Notes under the pieces: generated by a model
The model's database searches: none
Told to the model about the DNA's origin: nothing
What the model saw: the letters and a program-made list of their open reading frames with translations, nothing else
NCBI GenBank assembly: GCA_015179125.1
Contig: WHVA01000148.1
Location: 161,227-225,226, forward strand
Length of the DNA stretch: 64,000 bases
DNA from: Gautieria morchelliformis
Lineage: Eukaryota > Basidiomycota > Agaricomycetes > Gomphales > Gomphaceae
Reading direction: 5' to 3'
In this document: in pieces, positions 33,830 to 44,757 of the stretch
How positions within the stretch are numbered: the stretch's first letter is position 1
How the letters are laid out: every line of letters begins with the position of its first letter
Translations under genes and position numbers: made by a program

Positions 33830-34544
33830 TTGCAACTTGAAGTTGCGGAGGTAGCGGTGGATTGCATGGTGGTGCCTACATGAACTGTGCTTTCATCGAG
33901 CTTGATGATCAGAGTATGGTGGGTCACAATGAGGGTGTTCAGGTATAGAGAAAGAGACTCCGTGTCCGACGCGGTATCTTTATAGGTCCTGACATGGAGT
34001 GTCACATGATACAGTAGTTTGAACTTGTGCCGGTCATGGCCGGAGACACTAATTTCCACGCAGGTCTCTCATCTCCAGGAAGACTACCTGGTGTACATGT
34101 AGTAGTAATATATGGGATGGCTGAACAAATATGGTCTGTATTTGTTCAATAGGCAACTGCTGCGCCATCATGCAAGTCATCCTCAACATCCTCATACTCT
34201 TCGCCATAATCACCGGATTTTTGGACCAGTCAGACTTGAGATGTTTGGAAGTCGGGCGCACCCCGGAATTGTAACAGTGATAATACACGAGCATGGTGAG
34301 GCCAGAAATATACCCCTTTATCACAAGACATAAAGATGTCACGCAGGTTGCCATGACCTACCGCTATGAGACTAGCATGCAATCTATTGGCATCAATCAC
34401 CATAGTGCATCTTCCTGGGTCCGGTATAGCCATTGTCACAAGTGGTGATGATGTCACACCAGACCCGCGCGGTTTTCCTGAGGCCGACAGCCCCAACCTA
34501 CATATTGTAGGCAGTGAACAATGGCACATAAAGAGGACACATAC
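33830..34544 (-). other. Possible continuation of the hAT relic
   Basis: Minus-strand ORFs (34354-34049 and 34059-33817) lie where the rest of a hAT transposase would be, but I could not match them to conserved hAT blocks. The C-terminal dimerisation region was not found. Confidence 0.3.
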
Positions 34545-35493
34545 GAAGCATCTGGTGAGTTGAAGACCAGCAGGTCTTGACATCAAGTATGAGCATTTTC
34601 ATGATCTCATCTCGTTCATCACTAGTTTCCTTGTTATATATAGATGTCTCAACCTCCTCAAGCCATAAACGGCGCCTTTGAGGGCTAGATCATACAGCGT
34701 GTGCGATCTTACGAATCTGTGAATTGACCAGTAAGTTTTTAATTGGGTCAATAACATGATAGACCCACCTTAGCCACCGCACTGAGTATGTGTCCGACAT
34801 TATGCTCCTCGAGCGCTCCTTCCACTGGATTGTCTTCCTGGAACACTGTGTCTATATTGGCTTCTCAGTTGACTGGCAGAGTGACACAGTCCTGATAGTT
34901 TGCACGCTCAGCTTGTTGTCTCTGGGAGGTTGTGACGGCGCCGATACCTTCAAGAAGCTAGGGCATTAAGTATGTAAGAGAATAACAAATGCCTCAAAAA
35001 GGAGGTACACACCTTCAGAGCGGCCAAATGAACCGTGTGCGGGATGCAATGCATGCGGGCATCACTGGCCAAAAATGGAATTCCATCATTTGCACATAGG
35101 CATTCAAGTGTGTCCATCATTGTGTCATTATTGCTGGCATTATCAGCAACAATGGCCTGAACCTACATTCAGGAAGCTATCAGCCTTCCTGAACCATGGG
35201 TCAAATGTAAAGCTGACATACACACCCTTTCAGCCCATATAGTCCTAGCATTTTCCACACTGATATTGCCATGTTTGCTCTCCAATAAGTTCCTGAAAAT
35301 CAATCAGGACTTCCTCTAAGTATATGAGTGTCAGCACACCTGAATGTGTTTCAAAGGAGGTACTGTTACCTAAATTCCAACTATTTGACACATAGTGCAT
35401 GACGATAGCCAAAAACGCAAAGCCGTTGCTTGATGTCCATGTATCAAGTGACAGGCTGACTGAGGTAAAGCTCCGCGCTGGGAAAGTGTCCAT
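34545..35493 (-). pseudogene. hAT-family transposase relic
   Basis: Minus-strand fragments in order. First is SLSLDTWTSSNGFAFLAIV, then an intron, then EEVLIDFQELIGE. Next is the catalytic block DNASNNDTMMDTLE (near 35125), followed by MHCIPHTVHLAALK, LLEGIGAVTT and finally MLILDVKTCWSSTHQML. This block order is typical of fungal hAT transposases (DDE-type, RNase H fold). An in-frame TGA follows TLPVN near 34870, and several junctions need splicing or have shifted frame. The C-terminal dimerisation domain is missing and no terminal inverted repeats or 8-bp duplications were identified. It is a dead copy. Confidence 0.78.
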
Positions 35494-36003
35494 GGCCAGG
35501 TGTCCATAGACATGTGTCCATAGTAGTCACTACACACGTGACTGTATGGGATCCTGCTTTGCCGGTCAAATAGGAGAAATTCCATGTATTTTCGAAATAG
35601 TGACCTTAAAATATAGCATACTGGTATTGCTATCATTGGGGATGAACTATTTAAACTTCCTCTAAATTCCTACCATTTTTTCGCCATTTTTAATGAAGTC
35701 TTTGGCTCAAAACACTTCTATTCTGTTGCAGCCGAGTTATGGATCCACATGTATCCACAACTCTGCTTATTCAAACTCCGACGCGCGTGAGCCCGAACTC
35801 GAGCCTGTGGACACTTACGCACCCACAAACTCTGGCCAACCTACCGGTTCAGACTCAGCACTCTGGAAATAGCAATTTATTCCCAAGCCTCCATAACACA
35901 GTTTGTGCAATACAAACTCAGCCCAACCTATGCTACCATAGCAACAAGGCTATGCTAGGCTGTGCTGTGCCATGACTACACTCCTAAAATAGAATTAGGG
36001 TCA
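35494..36003. other. No gene seen
   Basis: Short ORFs only; may contain the eroded 5' part of the hAT element. Confidence 0.35.
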
Positions 36004-36858
36004 TGACTCACTGCCAAGCTGGAGTATTATTGGTCCAAAGTCTTGTGACTTGGGAAATGACTCCTGCATGACTCAGAGCCTGGCTCGGCACGTGACTCAT
36101 GCTTGGACTCTGGCGTATCATTGACTGAGAGGCCTCTTACCAATGAAAGGCTGTGTTGAGCTAATCCTCTTTAAGAATAAGGGTGTATCTTATTCTTAGA
36201 CGTGACTCATGCCTGACTCACTACCCCATTTCTGCATGACTCACCCCCTAATTGTGGGCTGCGATTGGTCAACACGAGTTCTGACTCATTACCCTTTTTC
36301 ACTCTGACTCACTACCCCATTTCTGCATGACTCAGTGCATGACTCACTCCCTAATCATGAACCGGGATTGGCCAACACATGCTCTGTGAGGGCAACACTA
36401 ATGACGAAGCCACAACCAAAGATACTCAAGGAGATAAGAGCCGATACTAGGACAATGACCAACTGTGTAGTGGGTATCCTCAGAGATCAAGCTGAGGAAA
36501 CGCCACCACACGGGCTACAGTCTTATAGCGCTGGCAAGGCTTATATAATAGGGGAGATGGAAACTTGTAGAAGGTTACGGAAAGTGACGGAAAGTGACAT
36601 GTGACAGAAAGTGACGGAAGGTTATGGAAACTGACGGAAGGTGATGGAAACTCATGGAAGGAAATAGAAACTTGTGGAAGGAAATAGAAACTTGTGGAAG
36701 GAAACACGTGAACCCTGACATGCTCTGACTCACTACCCCATTTCTGTGTGACTCAGTGCATGACTCACACCCTATTCGTGGACTGTGATTGGCCAACACG
36801 TGCTCTGACTCACTACCCTTTTTCTCAATGACTCACTACCCTATTTCTTCATGACTCA
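36004..36858 (+). promoter_or_regulatory. Cluster of 16 TGACTCA motifs
   Basis: Exact TGACTCA occurs at 36004, 36069, 36093, 36203, 36214, 36237, 36282, 36305, 36328, 36340, 36726, 36749, 36761, 36806, 36829 and 36852, all on the plus strand. Several sit in a repeated module (CTCTGACTCACTACCC...TGCATGACTCA), interleaved with inverted CCAAT boxes (GATTGGCCAACAC, GATTGGTCAACAC). TGACTCA is the consensus for Gcn4/AP-1-type bZIP factors. The cluster ends 31 bp before a TATA box. It may be the U3 region of an unrecognised LTR, or a host promoter. Confidence 0.7.
36556..36706 (+). repeat. Purine-rich degenerate minisatellite
   Basis: Units of about 18-20 bp such as GGAAATAGAAACTTGTGGAA and GAAAGTGACGGAAGG, lying between the two halves of the TGACTCA cluster. 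Confidence 0.75.
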
Positions 36859-36888
36859 TTCTAGTCTATTAATAGATAGTAGATACAA

Positions 36889-36896
36889 TATAAAAG
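36889..36896 (+). promoter_or_regulatory. TATA box
   Basis: TATAAAAG, 31 bp downstream of the last TGACTCA of the cluster. It is placed to start transcription near 36920, toward the CxC5 relic at 37653. Confidence 0.55.
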
Positions 36897-37652
36897 GAGG
36901 CCTTACTGCCCACCTTTCATCAGCCAATACATCATCATCTACTATCCACGTACCTCGTGTGACTTGCCAAGCTTGCACAGCTTACTAAGCTGCTAACCCC
37001 AGCTAGGGTTATTACACTTACTTAGTGTATTAATTCTCAGTTAAGTAGTTGCATTTCTACTTAGCCACCCGGACTAACACTCCAGGTGAAATTCTGCAGA
37101 GTGAGTCTGACAATCGATTTCCTTGTCAATTAGCTCTCCAATACCCGAGACGAACTGATCAGTGACTTTCCTGTTCAGTGACTTTCACAAATCACTTCTT
37201 AAACCCTAGTCGCTCGTTTATTGCAGTGCATTGACGTTAATCGGGTCAGTCCACTTACAAACTCTCCTGTGAAGCCATTCCTATCTTTTTGGAATACTTG
37301 GACCCCAATAGTCACCCTCGAACCTACAGACTTTTAGTTTATTGTTCAGTGCTGCTAAGAAACGTATTGCCTTCCATTCGTATTAACTTGGACTAGTTTT
37401 TACACGGATTGCAACCAAGGTACAAATATTAAATTATTTCCGGAGTTGTGCTGCAGCATTGTTTAATATTCTTTGAGTTTCGTATACGACACGTTCTGAT
37501 AGACCAAAGTGTTAGCTCTGACACCAAAGTCTTGAAGGGTTCCAAAACAGTGACACACTGACTCACCTGTTTGAGACACCACACGAATCTGAGACGCCCG
37601 GTGCAGAGGCCGCACTTAAGCTATAGTCCTATAGTCTAGTCAAAGGACTGCA

Positions 37653-38005
37653 ATGGCATCACTATGGGATCTTATGGAACATTGCCGCCACTTCCCAGAA
37701 CTATTAGCACTTAGTCCGGACCTCATCTCATCTTATATCACGTTAATTTGACACCTCAGGCCTCAGATTGTGTATACCCAGTTATTGCAGTTCTCTGACA
37801 GCGCACCGGATTGCCTACCTTCTTCTGTTCATAGCTTTGTGCGAGAGGCTTTGGAACTTGACGACTACACATCGCGTATGTGCTGGTCCACACTCAGAAC
37901 CTTTGCTTGGAGTCGTGATAAACACGCATTGTCTCCTGATCTTGCCACACTGCTACCATGGTTCATGAAGTATTGCCCTACATTTGGAATTGGTATGTGG
38001 ATTAT
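37653..38005 (+). pseudogene. Second CxC5-like (KDZ-associated) first exon, truncated
   Basis: Aligns by eye with the first exon of the CxC5/CxC6 gene at 7909-7570: similar length, a DLMEHCRHFPELLALSP-type start, then LPSSVHSFVREALELDD (compare LPGSIHCFLRDSLDLS) and LLPWFMKYCPTFGIG (compare LPLFLRYGPTYSVG). It ends at an intron donor GTATGTGG in the corresponding position. An in-frame TGA at 37749-37751 replaces the Cys codon expected from the other copy. Downstream exons are missing because an LTR-like repeat begins at 38085. Identity to the other copy is low, so this is an old paralogue and not a recent duplication. Confidence 0.7.
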
Positions 38006-38084
38006 AATTGTTAGTTTATAATGATGTCCCAATCAATGCACCAGGTGTTGCTCACTTCTACCCACCAAACTGAAAGTGTATCAT

Positions 38085-39236
38085 TGTCAAGATTGGTTTT
38101 TAGGCATTAATATCGTGTATTAGTGAACACAGCGAATGCCCGAATGACTTGTGTGAATAAGTATGCCGTTCGGTGAATAGGTGAACCAATAAATGTTCAC
38201 AAGATAAGAGGGCTGCCCGAGTGGAGCTCGCCCTATCTACAGTCCTAGCGAAATAGCCCGTGGCACTTGTCGATGTAACGTGCAAGGTGTCACGGAAGGG
38301 TTGTCTAAGTAGTGACAATCCCTTCGCCGGCGAAGGTGCTCCTTCGGAGCCCTTCGCCGTCAGCACAGAAAATAGTTCGAAGGCTAAAGTAACGAAGATG
38401 AAGTATGAGAACTCACCAGTGATGCCTAAGTCCTCTTCTGGTCGAAGATAGAAATCTCCAGGAGAAGGCTCAAAAACGATGATCACAGTGAGGTCAAGTT
38501 TGCACAAGATGGATGACGTATGATAATTGAACTGAGGAATGTACATGTGAATCCAAACTACTTATATTGAATGCTCGTAAGGTATCAGCGAATAGGAAAG
38601 AGGCCGTCATGAGTCAGGGTTGGATAGGGGTGCGCAGTCATGATACTAAGTAGATGGAATAAACATACAATAGAGTGATGGAAGAGTGCGAACATGAAAC
38701 AACGGAGAGTAAAGGTGGCAAAGGCACTTGTATGAAACCATGTTTTGGGACCCGCATGCATGCTACACTGCATGGACTTTTCGTCTACTGGGTTGATCCC
38801 ACACAACCTATGGAAGGGATGTCCCGCGAACACACTTTGGCCATATGAACACCCAAAGGGGTTGGATTGAGAAGATGATGGGGTTAGTGATGAACCATCA
38901 CGCCGGGTAAATGGTATCAATTCGTATTTGATGGCGTGCCTGCTGGCGAATGATGCGAGCAGCAAATGGCTGTTTGGCGAATGCAACGAAGGGTGAACGG
39001 AGAGGACATAGGGGAGGAGTGGTCAAAGTGAGGGGCGAAGCCGAGCGAAGGTGGAGGAGGTATGGCGAAAGGGGAGACGGGGATACCAAGGTGCAGGAAA
39101 TACACAAGTCATGACAATCTGATCATAGGAACACCATCGAAAGAGGGTTGAGCAGAGGAGGTGATAGGACCAGTGATGAACCACCAGGTCGGTCCAAAGA
39201 TGTCGATCATGCGTTGATGGTGTGGCTATGGTGAGT
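38085..39236 (-). repeat. Gypsy-type LTR copy 1, truncated by element E
   Basis: Homologous along its length to 57452-58592. It begins TGTCAAGATTGG and shares the runs TTCGCCGGCGAAGG/TTCGCTGGCGAAGG and CACGCCGGGTA. It lacks the last roughly 120 bp, where the LTR of element E starts. It lies where the rest of the CxC5 gene would be. Confidence 0.75.
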
Positions 39237-39450
39237 TGTAAGGATGTCGATCTTAAGACCTTGTATCACAAGGGCACTGCAGAACTTGACCAATGAGTGG
39301 TATTCTGAATGCTACATAGTGACAGGTAAGAGTAAGATGCGATGGGAACCGCTGGCCGGTTCCCACGCATAAACTATACGGTGGGTCCCTAAGGGGCCCA
39401 CTGGGATTATGTAATAACTATTGTACATGTAGATACATAGGTTATTTACA
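39237..39450 (-). repeat. 3' LTR of gypsy E
   Basis: 214 bp, TG...CA, about 95% identical to 43366-43573. Confidence 0.85.
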
Positions 39451-39483
39451 CCCTCCCCCTCTATAGACAACTATAGGGGTCAA

Positions 39484-41689
39484 CTACGACTCATAGGGGT
39501 CATCCATAATGGAGTCCTCTAGAGTGGGCGATACGATGACGCCGTCATCGTACGGGGCCGGTGGAGCGCGTGACTCCTCCGGGGGCACCTCCGCGTCATC
39601 GGTGGTGATTGGGTGAGGCTGGTCGGCCTCACCACTAGCGGCGGTATCCGCTTGGGTGATGAGGCCAGCGTCCTCATGGAGCATGGCCTCAACGGCCAGG
39701 TCCTCAGTCTGAGGAGGGGGCTGGAAGCACGGCAGCTCTTGGTTGAGCTGAGCGTGAGTGAGGGGTTGCGGCACCGCGGCCCTCACATGGCTGGTCTTGA
39801 GGACCTTTTGTTGGCCCTCGCGGGAGGCAGCACTGAATGCTGCGCCGGTGATGCTGCGTTGAACATAGTGTTCAATGTGTGCCACTCGCGAGCGAGTGAC
39901 CCCCGCGTAGCGGGCCAACCATCTCGCGATCTTGGCGAGGGGGATGTCGGGGCCGGCTTGGCCCCCCACGGGGAATGGGCCCGTGATGGAGAGCCGCAGG
40001 GTGGTGCTCTGAGGCGTCAGCACTTCCCTGGCATCGACGAGGCTCGACCATTGGTCTGTCGAGCCGAATAGGTCGAGTAGCCTTGCCCTGAGAGGTGATG
40101 CGACCCCTTTGACCCGGGGCGCAAGCGCCTTCAACCACATCCAGATGTCCATGTCGTCTAGGTTGAAGGTGCCATCCACATTGTCACAGATGGCTGATGG
40201 GATTCCTTCAGGGTTGTGTATCCAACCCTTTAGGGTGGCCACGATATCATGCGGGGTACCGCCTGCTATCATGAGACAATCCGTTTTGGGATTGCGAGCG
40301 CGTTGTTCGCGCTCGATGCGTTTAAATACGCTGATCATCTCATGCGTGTAAAAAGTCTGGTCGGCGGGGTTGCATATGCATGAGCGTTCGTGAGGTTCAT
40401 AAAGAACATAAGGAGAGAATAGAGATGAGAGAACAGCTACGGCTGTATGCGTGAACACCACACGCAGTGACAGCGACACTAAACACCGACTGATATGTCA
40501 CCTATCCAGTCATAAGCCTCATGGGCTAGAACAAGAGCACAATTGTTGGATATTTACTGCCTGAAGTTATCTACATGAATCACTAGCTATTTAACTATGT
40601 ACCGCAGCTACATTAGATTAGACATGGAGAAGGGTCGTGGTAGTGATCAAGTGCCGCCGGCGCATGATAATGCGCCAGTGCTCATATCTCGGTCAGGGAC
40701 CCGAAGCGCGGCTTCGGATCTTGGCCTAGGGCCATCTTCGCCAATAATAACAGCACGTACGTGTGAGTTGTGGCGTTTCTTTTGCCCGCGCTAGGAGTTC
40801 GACGAAGCGTGGGTCATCAAGCAGGCAGACGTTGTACCATTGAGTATGACGCTGTTGAGCCTTCCCTACCGGCCGTGGTAGGAGGCCCGTCTCGGAGATC
40901 GGTGGATCTCCGAGTGGGATGAGCATCCCCTCCCCTGGGTAGGGATGGTGAACTGTCCCCGCCAGTGGAGGCAGGGCCACGCCAGGCCCGATGTACTGGG
41001 CCTTGACCTGTGCTATCCGCCGTTGAAGGGCGGGGTCGTTGATAGTGTGTGGCGATGACGCCGCTAGGTAAGCACTAATCGCGCTTTCTGGGGGTGCCGC
41101 GCAATTTCTTGTGCTTTTCTTTGGCTGCTCTGCCAGCCACTGTGCCCTTTCCGGGTCGTACGTCTTCCAGATGGACGAGTCTGACTCCCATCCTTCTGGG
41201 ACGCCGTACGCAGAGTCGGAAGGCGCGCTATGCCCTCTGTCATTGTTGTCGTCGGGGTCGGCACTGACAATCGGGATGCTAGCCCCGATGTTGCGCGCGC
41301 CGGCAAAGGCGCCGTCGCGTGAGGTGGTGATGGCCCGGCCACTGGGTCCGTGGCCGGGTCATGTCGTGGCCTTTTTGAGGCAGCGTGGACCAGGGTAACC
41401 TGGAGCTGGGCTGCTCAGCTGCTGCTCCAGTTCCTTGATCTTGGCATGCTCGGTTTCGAGCGCCTTGTTGTGGTCTTCGACTGCATGTTCCAACTCCTTG
41501 ACCTCTTTGGAGGTCATGGATGTCCCGGAGGAGCTCTTCTCGCGTCACGCGTGATGCCCCTTGGGAGCCATCCCCAGGCTGCATCGATGGCGTCGCCGAT
41601 GTCTTCGTCCCACAATTTGACCTTGCAGGTGCCTGTCGCGGGCCCTTAAGTGCACGGCGTAGTCTGCGCATGTTGCGAGGCGGTTCATT
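39484..41689 (-). pseudogene. ORF P (third gypsy ORF), copy in element E
   Basis: Unrecognised protein family, present here in two blocks. The 3' block (about 40346-39484) is open to a TAG and reads MISVFKRIEREQRARNP, ATLKGWIHNPEGIPSA, DMDIWMWLKALAP, then a tail of about 160 residues that is absent from the copy at 51004-52533. The 5' block (41689-40753) has several frame slips; it keeps CADYAVHLRA and VHHPYPGEGMLIPLGDPPIS. Between them lies a 406-bp LTR-like insertion. The stop is 33 bp from the 3' LTR with only the polypurine tract between, so P occupies the env position. No signal peptide or membrane segment is visible. Confidence 0.7.
40347..40752. repeat. 406-bp LTR-like insertion in P
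   Basis: Ends TGTAAAAAG...AATAACA. It interrupts a P region that is continuous in the copy at 51004-52533. A diverged relative lies at about 57120-57451 in the opposite orientation (shared: CCGGCGGCACTTG, GTTAAATAGCTAG, GAACCTCACGA). Flanking pentamers differ only by transitions (ATGCG, GCACG), so a target duplication is possible but not shown. Confidence 0.65.
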
Positions 41690-43176
41690 TTCAGCCATCT
41701 TAAGATGGCTGCGACGAAGATTTCAAACTCTTCGAGGTCAGATCCCCCGGCGTATGGCTCGGGGTGAGCCGGCTTTATGCCGGCTTTTGCAAGCACAGAT
41801 TTCTCCGGGTCTGTGTCGGCGGCGTCTACTAACGCCACATGGATTATCCATGTGATCCTGTCATACGGCTCCAGTGGTACGGTGTCAGCCTGATCCGATA
41901 TGCCCTGGCCCTCTGTTGGGGCCATGGATCGTTTGCATGGCATCACAGCCATGCGGGGTAGGCTGTTGTATGCCCTGACGGGACCCGGGCCCAGGTTGGG
42001 CTTGGGATCGGGAGCATTTTGTGCTCTCGGATCCGGGGGAGTTTTGTGCCTGGTGTCCCCTGTCAGTGCCACGTTGCGGATCCGCAGCCTGCTGTTGTAG
42101 GCTGCGCATGCTTGTCATGCGTCCTGCATGGCTCACATGAGCTGTTCGTCGGGCTGCTGAGTGGCATGGCTTTGGGCCACCGCTTCCTCAGCGTTCTTTG
42201 CCAGCAGCTCGAGGGTCCGCATATGGCGGTGTGCGGCTGTGGCCTCTTTTCGCTGCCAGTGTGTGACTTCGAGCTCCAGGCTCTCCGTCGTCGCTTCAGA
42301 GTCAGGCTCTGAGGCAACCTGCTCCCTGACGATCTGTTGGATCGTCTTACGGCTGTCCGTGGGGCAGCCAGTTCTTCTTGGGGTTCATTTCTGAACCGCA
42401 CATCCTGTTCAACCGGGGTGGCTGGCAGCAGCATTCACTGCCTGTCCAGTTCCTTTCGCCACGGGTCTTCCGCGTTGTGGTCACGTTCACTAGCTGTGGA
42501 CTGTTGCAAGCTTTGATGTGGCGTACCGTGTTCCCCACGTGAGCGGAGGGCCGTCTGGACATCCTCCAGCATGGCAGCGTCTCGCAGCCTGATCTCCTCG
42601 GTTTGGTGGAGCTCTTTTCCAACCTTCATGAGGGCAGCAGCAATGTTATCAAACTGCGATGCGATGTGATCGTGCTTGTGGCCCGTGAGGGCGTTCGTGC
42701 AGCGCATCCTGCACCTGCTTGTTCATTGCCTCTGCCGTCTGGTTGTTGATGGCGTGAGTCCTCGAGCTCTTGAAACTTGAGCTCGAGTATTCCGAGCCCT
42801 GACTGTCATCGGGGGCTCGTCTTTTTTGTCTTTGTCCTCCTTCAGGGATGATCGTCGTTGCTTGACTTTGTGAGCGGCGGCTCGAGTCTCGGCTTTGTAC
42901 CTGTCTCGATATTGATGCTCTGCTGTCTGACGACGGCAAGACCTCTCTGCCTTTTCCTTTGTCTCTGGGCAGAGGGGATTGGGGGGGCAGCACCGGCTTG
43001 TCGCCCGGCAACGTCTCATCCTCGACCACACTCGGCGAGACATGGTCGGGGTTTTCCTCGTCCTCTATTGGGGGGACGAGGGCGGTGAGATCTATGATCT
43101 CTCTGTCTTCAGGCATCCTGGATTCTTGGCCCAGGGTAGTGTCAGCCGTCGTGTCACTGGGCTGCGCCTGTGGCAT
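41690..43176 (-). pseudogene. Gag-like region of gypsy E
   Basis: Starts at ATG 43176 (MPQAQPSD...), followed by an acidic, Ser-rich N-terminal region (REIIDLTALVPPIEDEENPD) and a basic linker. After several frame slips comes a gag-type block, AHPEPYAGGSDLEEFEIFVA followed by AILRWLKMNRL. The pattern P-x-P-Y-x-G with a following W-L-x-M-N is typical of Ty3/gypsy chromovirus Gag. Directly after MNRL the sequence becomes P (ATCADYAVHLRA), so the rest of gag and all of pol were deleted. Frame breaks near 42650, 42435 and 42070 make it non-functional. Confidence 0.65.
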
Positions 43177-43365
43177 GGACCACAAGCTCGATGCTCGTGT
43201 CCGTCTTCAACTGCGTGGAATCATCACGCTCGCAGCTGACAGTAGAGGGTCTACTGGAGGGTCTCAACGATGTTTAGTTGTCGACGCAGTGATCTTTTTC
43301 AAGATTGCTTCGAATCCACAATCAGTTGGTCACGTGGCGATCAACCGCAGGATAGTTCAAAAAGG

Positions 43366-43573
43366 TGTAAAGATGTCGATCTTAGGACCTTGTATCACAA
43401 GGGCACAACAGAACTTGACCAATGAGTGGTATTCTGAATGCTACGTAGTGACAGGTAAGAGTAAGATGCGATGGGAACTGCTGGCCGGTTCCCACGCATG
43501 AACTATACAGTGGGTCCCTAAGGGGCCCACTGGGATTATGTAATAACTAGTATACATACATAGGTTATTTACA
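43366..43573 (-). repeat. 5' LTR of gypsy E
   Basis: 208 bp, TG...CA; one 6-bp indel and a few substitutions relative to 39237-39450. The right side abuts gypsy C gag directly. Confidence 0.85.
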
Positions 43574-44757
43574 GTTCCCAAGGAACCGAGCGCTGAGCCC
43601 CCCAATCCGAGTGATCCTGGCAATGGTGGAGGAGTGGCGATGACTCCGATTCCGGTTCTGAGCATAATTCCAATCCTGAAGTAGCAGGCCCGAGACCTAA
43701 TCCCAACCCGAATGCAGCGGCAAACGGCGAGGAACAGGTTCGGCGACTGCTCACGCCTTTGGAAAGGGTCGCCGACAATGGGCTTGGTGGTGGTGGAGAC
43801 CGAAGTGACTTGAAAGCGAAACTCCAGGAACCTGACTAGTTTGATGGCTCGGACCCGAAAAAGCTCCAAGGATTTTTCTTCTCCAGTGCACGCTGAATTT
43901 CCGTGCCAAGCCCCAAGCATTCCGAGATGGTTCTACAAAAGTGAACTATGTTTTGTCCTTCCTCAAGGGAACAGCTCTGGATTATTTTGAGCCCTACCTT
44001 GCAGATGACCCTGCCGATGAACCCGCATGGGCTTCGGATTACACGGCATTCACGGAAGAGCTCTATCTGAATTTCAGTCCCTACGATCAAGTTGCGGATG
44101 CCGAAATTGAGCTTGATAATTTGGTCATGAAGGAGAACCACAAGGCAACTCGGTTTTTCGTCGAATTTTACAGGCTTGCATCCGTCCTCCAGTATAATGA
44201 TTCGGCTTTGCATTGCCCAGCCTACCTGGCTTTGGCGAAGTGAATTAAGGACGAAATGGTGCATTTTGACAAACCCTGAACCCTTGATGACCTCCGAGAC
44301 CTCGTTCAGAAAATCGACCAGAGGTATTGGGAACATCGCGGTGAACTCTCTCACGAGACTCATTCCGCTCCCAAACCCGAGGCCAAGAACGACAAGTCAG
44401 CCAACCAAAACCAAGGCTCCCAGAACAACGACCGACGTCAAGGTCAAGGTTCTGGCAACTCTAACGCCAATGCCGGTAATAACCAAGGCAAAGGCAAAGA
44501 CAAGCCGAAAGGGAATAATCAGTCCGAGGGTCAGAAAAAAACCAAACCGGACAGACTCGGCAAGGACGGCAAACTCACGCCTGCAGAACGCCAGCGTCGC
44601 ATGGATAACAACTCTGTTTAGTCTGTGCACAGAGTGGCCACCGTGCGAAGGACTGTCTGAGAGCCACGTCGGCCCAGGCAGCCACGGCTTCTGACGGGAA
44701 GACGTCCGATGATAAAGCCCATAGCTTGGCTTCGGGCGCGAAAAAATAGTCAGCCGC
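43574..44757 (+). pseudogene. Gypsy C Gag
   Basis: Capsid-type polyprotein part. After a Pro/Asn-rich start, the conserved region reads FDGSDPKKLQGFF, then NYVLSFLKGTALDYFEPYL and EELYLNFSPYDQ. Near 44600 a zinc knuckle CX2CX4HX4C (CLVCAQSGHRAKDC) is readable in a shifted frame. Lesions are TAG for an expected Gln near 43836, an indel near 43880, TGA at 44241 and 44277 (both at expected Arg), and a frame slip before the knuckle. The upstream start and 5' LTR are missing. It is not functional. Confidence 0.8.

Larger units (their letters stand above)
39237..43573 (-). mobile_element. Ty3/gypsy element E, internally deleted
   Basis: Minus-strand LTR element with 214-bp and 208-bp LTRs (TG...CA) and a polypurine tract (AGAGGGGGAGGG) directly before the 3' LTR. 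The interior holds a gag-like region and ORF P only; protease, RT, RNase H and integrase are missing. The gag-to-P joint is near 41690. No matching target duplication is seen: the left flank is the truncated LTR repeat and the right flank is gypsy C. The ends have therefore been rearranged. A 406-bp solo-LTR-like insertion sits in P. Confidence 0.82.

Noticed and set aside
36001..37600. A complete solo LTR covering the TGACTCA cluster
   Set aside because: It has a TATA box and LTR-like composition, but no second copy, clear TG...CA ends or duplication could be found.
39237..43573. A normal target duplication for gypsy E
   Set aside because: TGAGT on the left and GTTCC on the right do not match at any nearby register.
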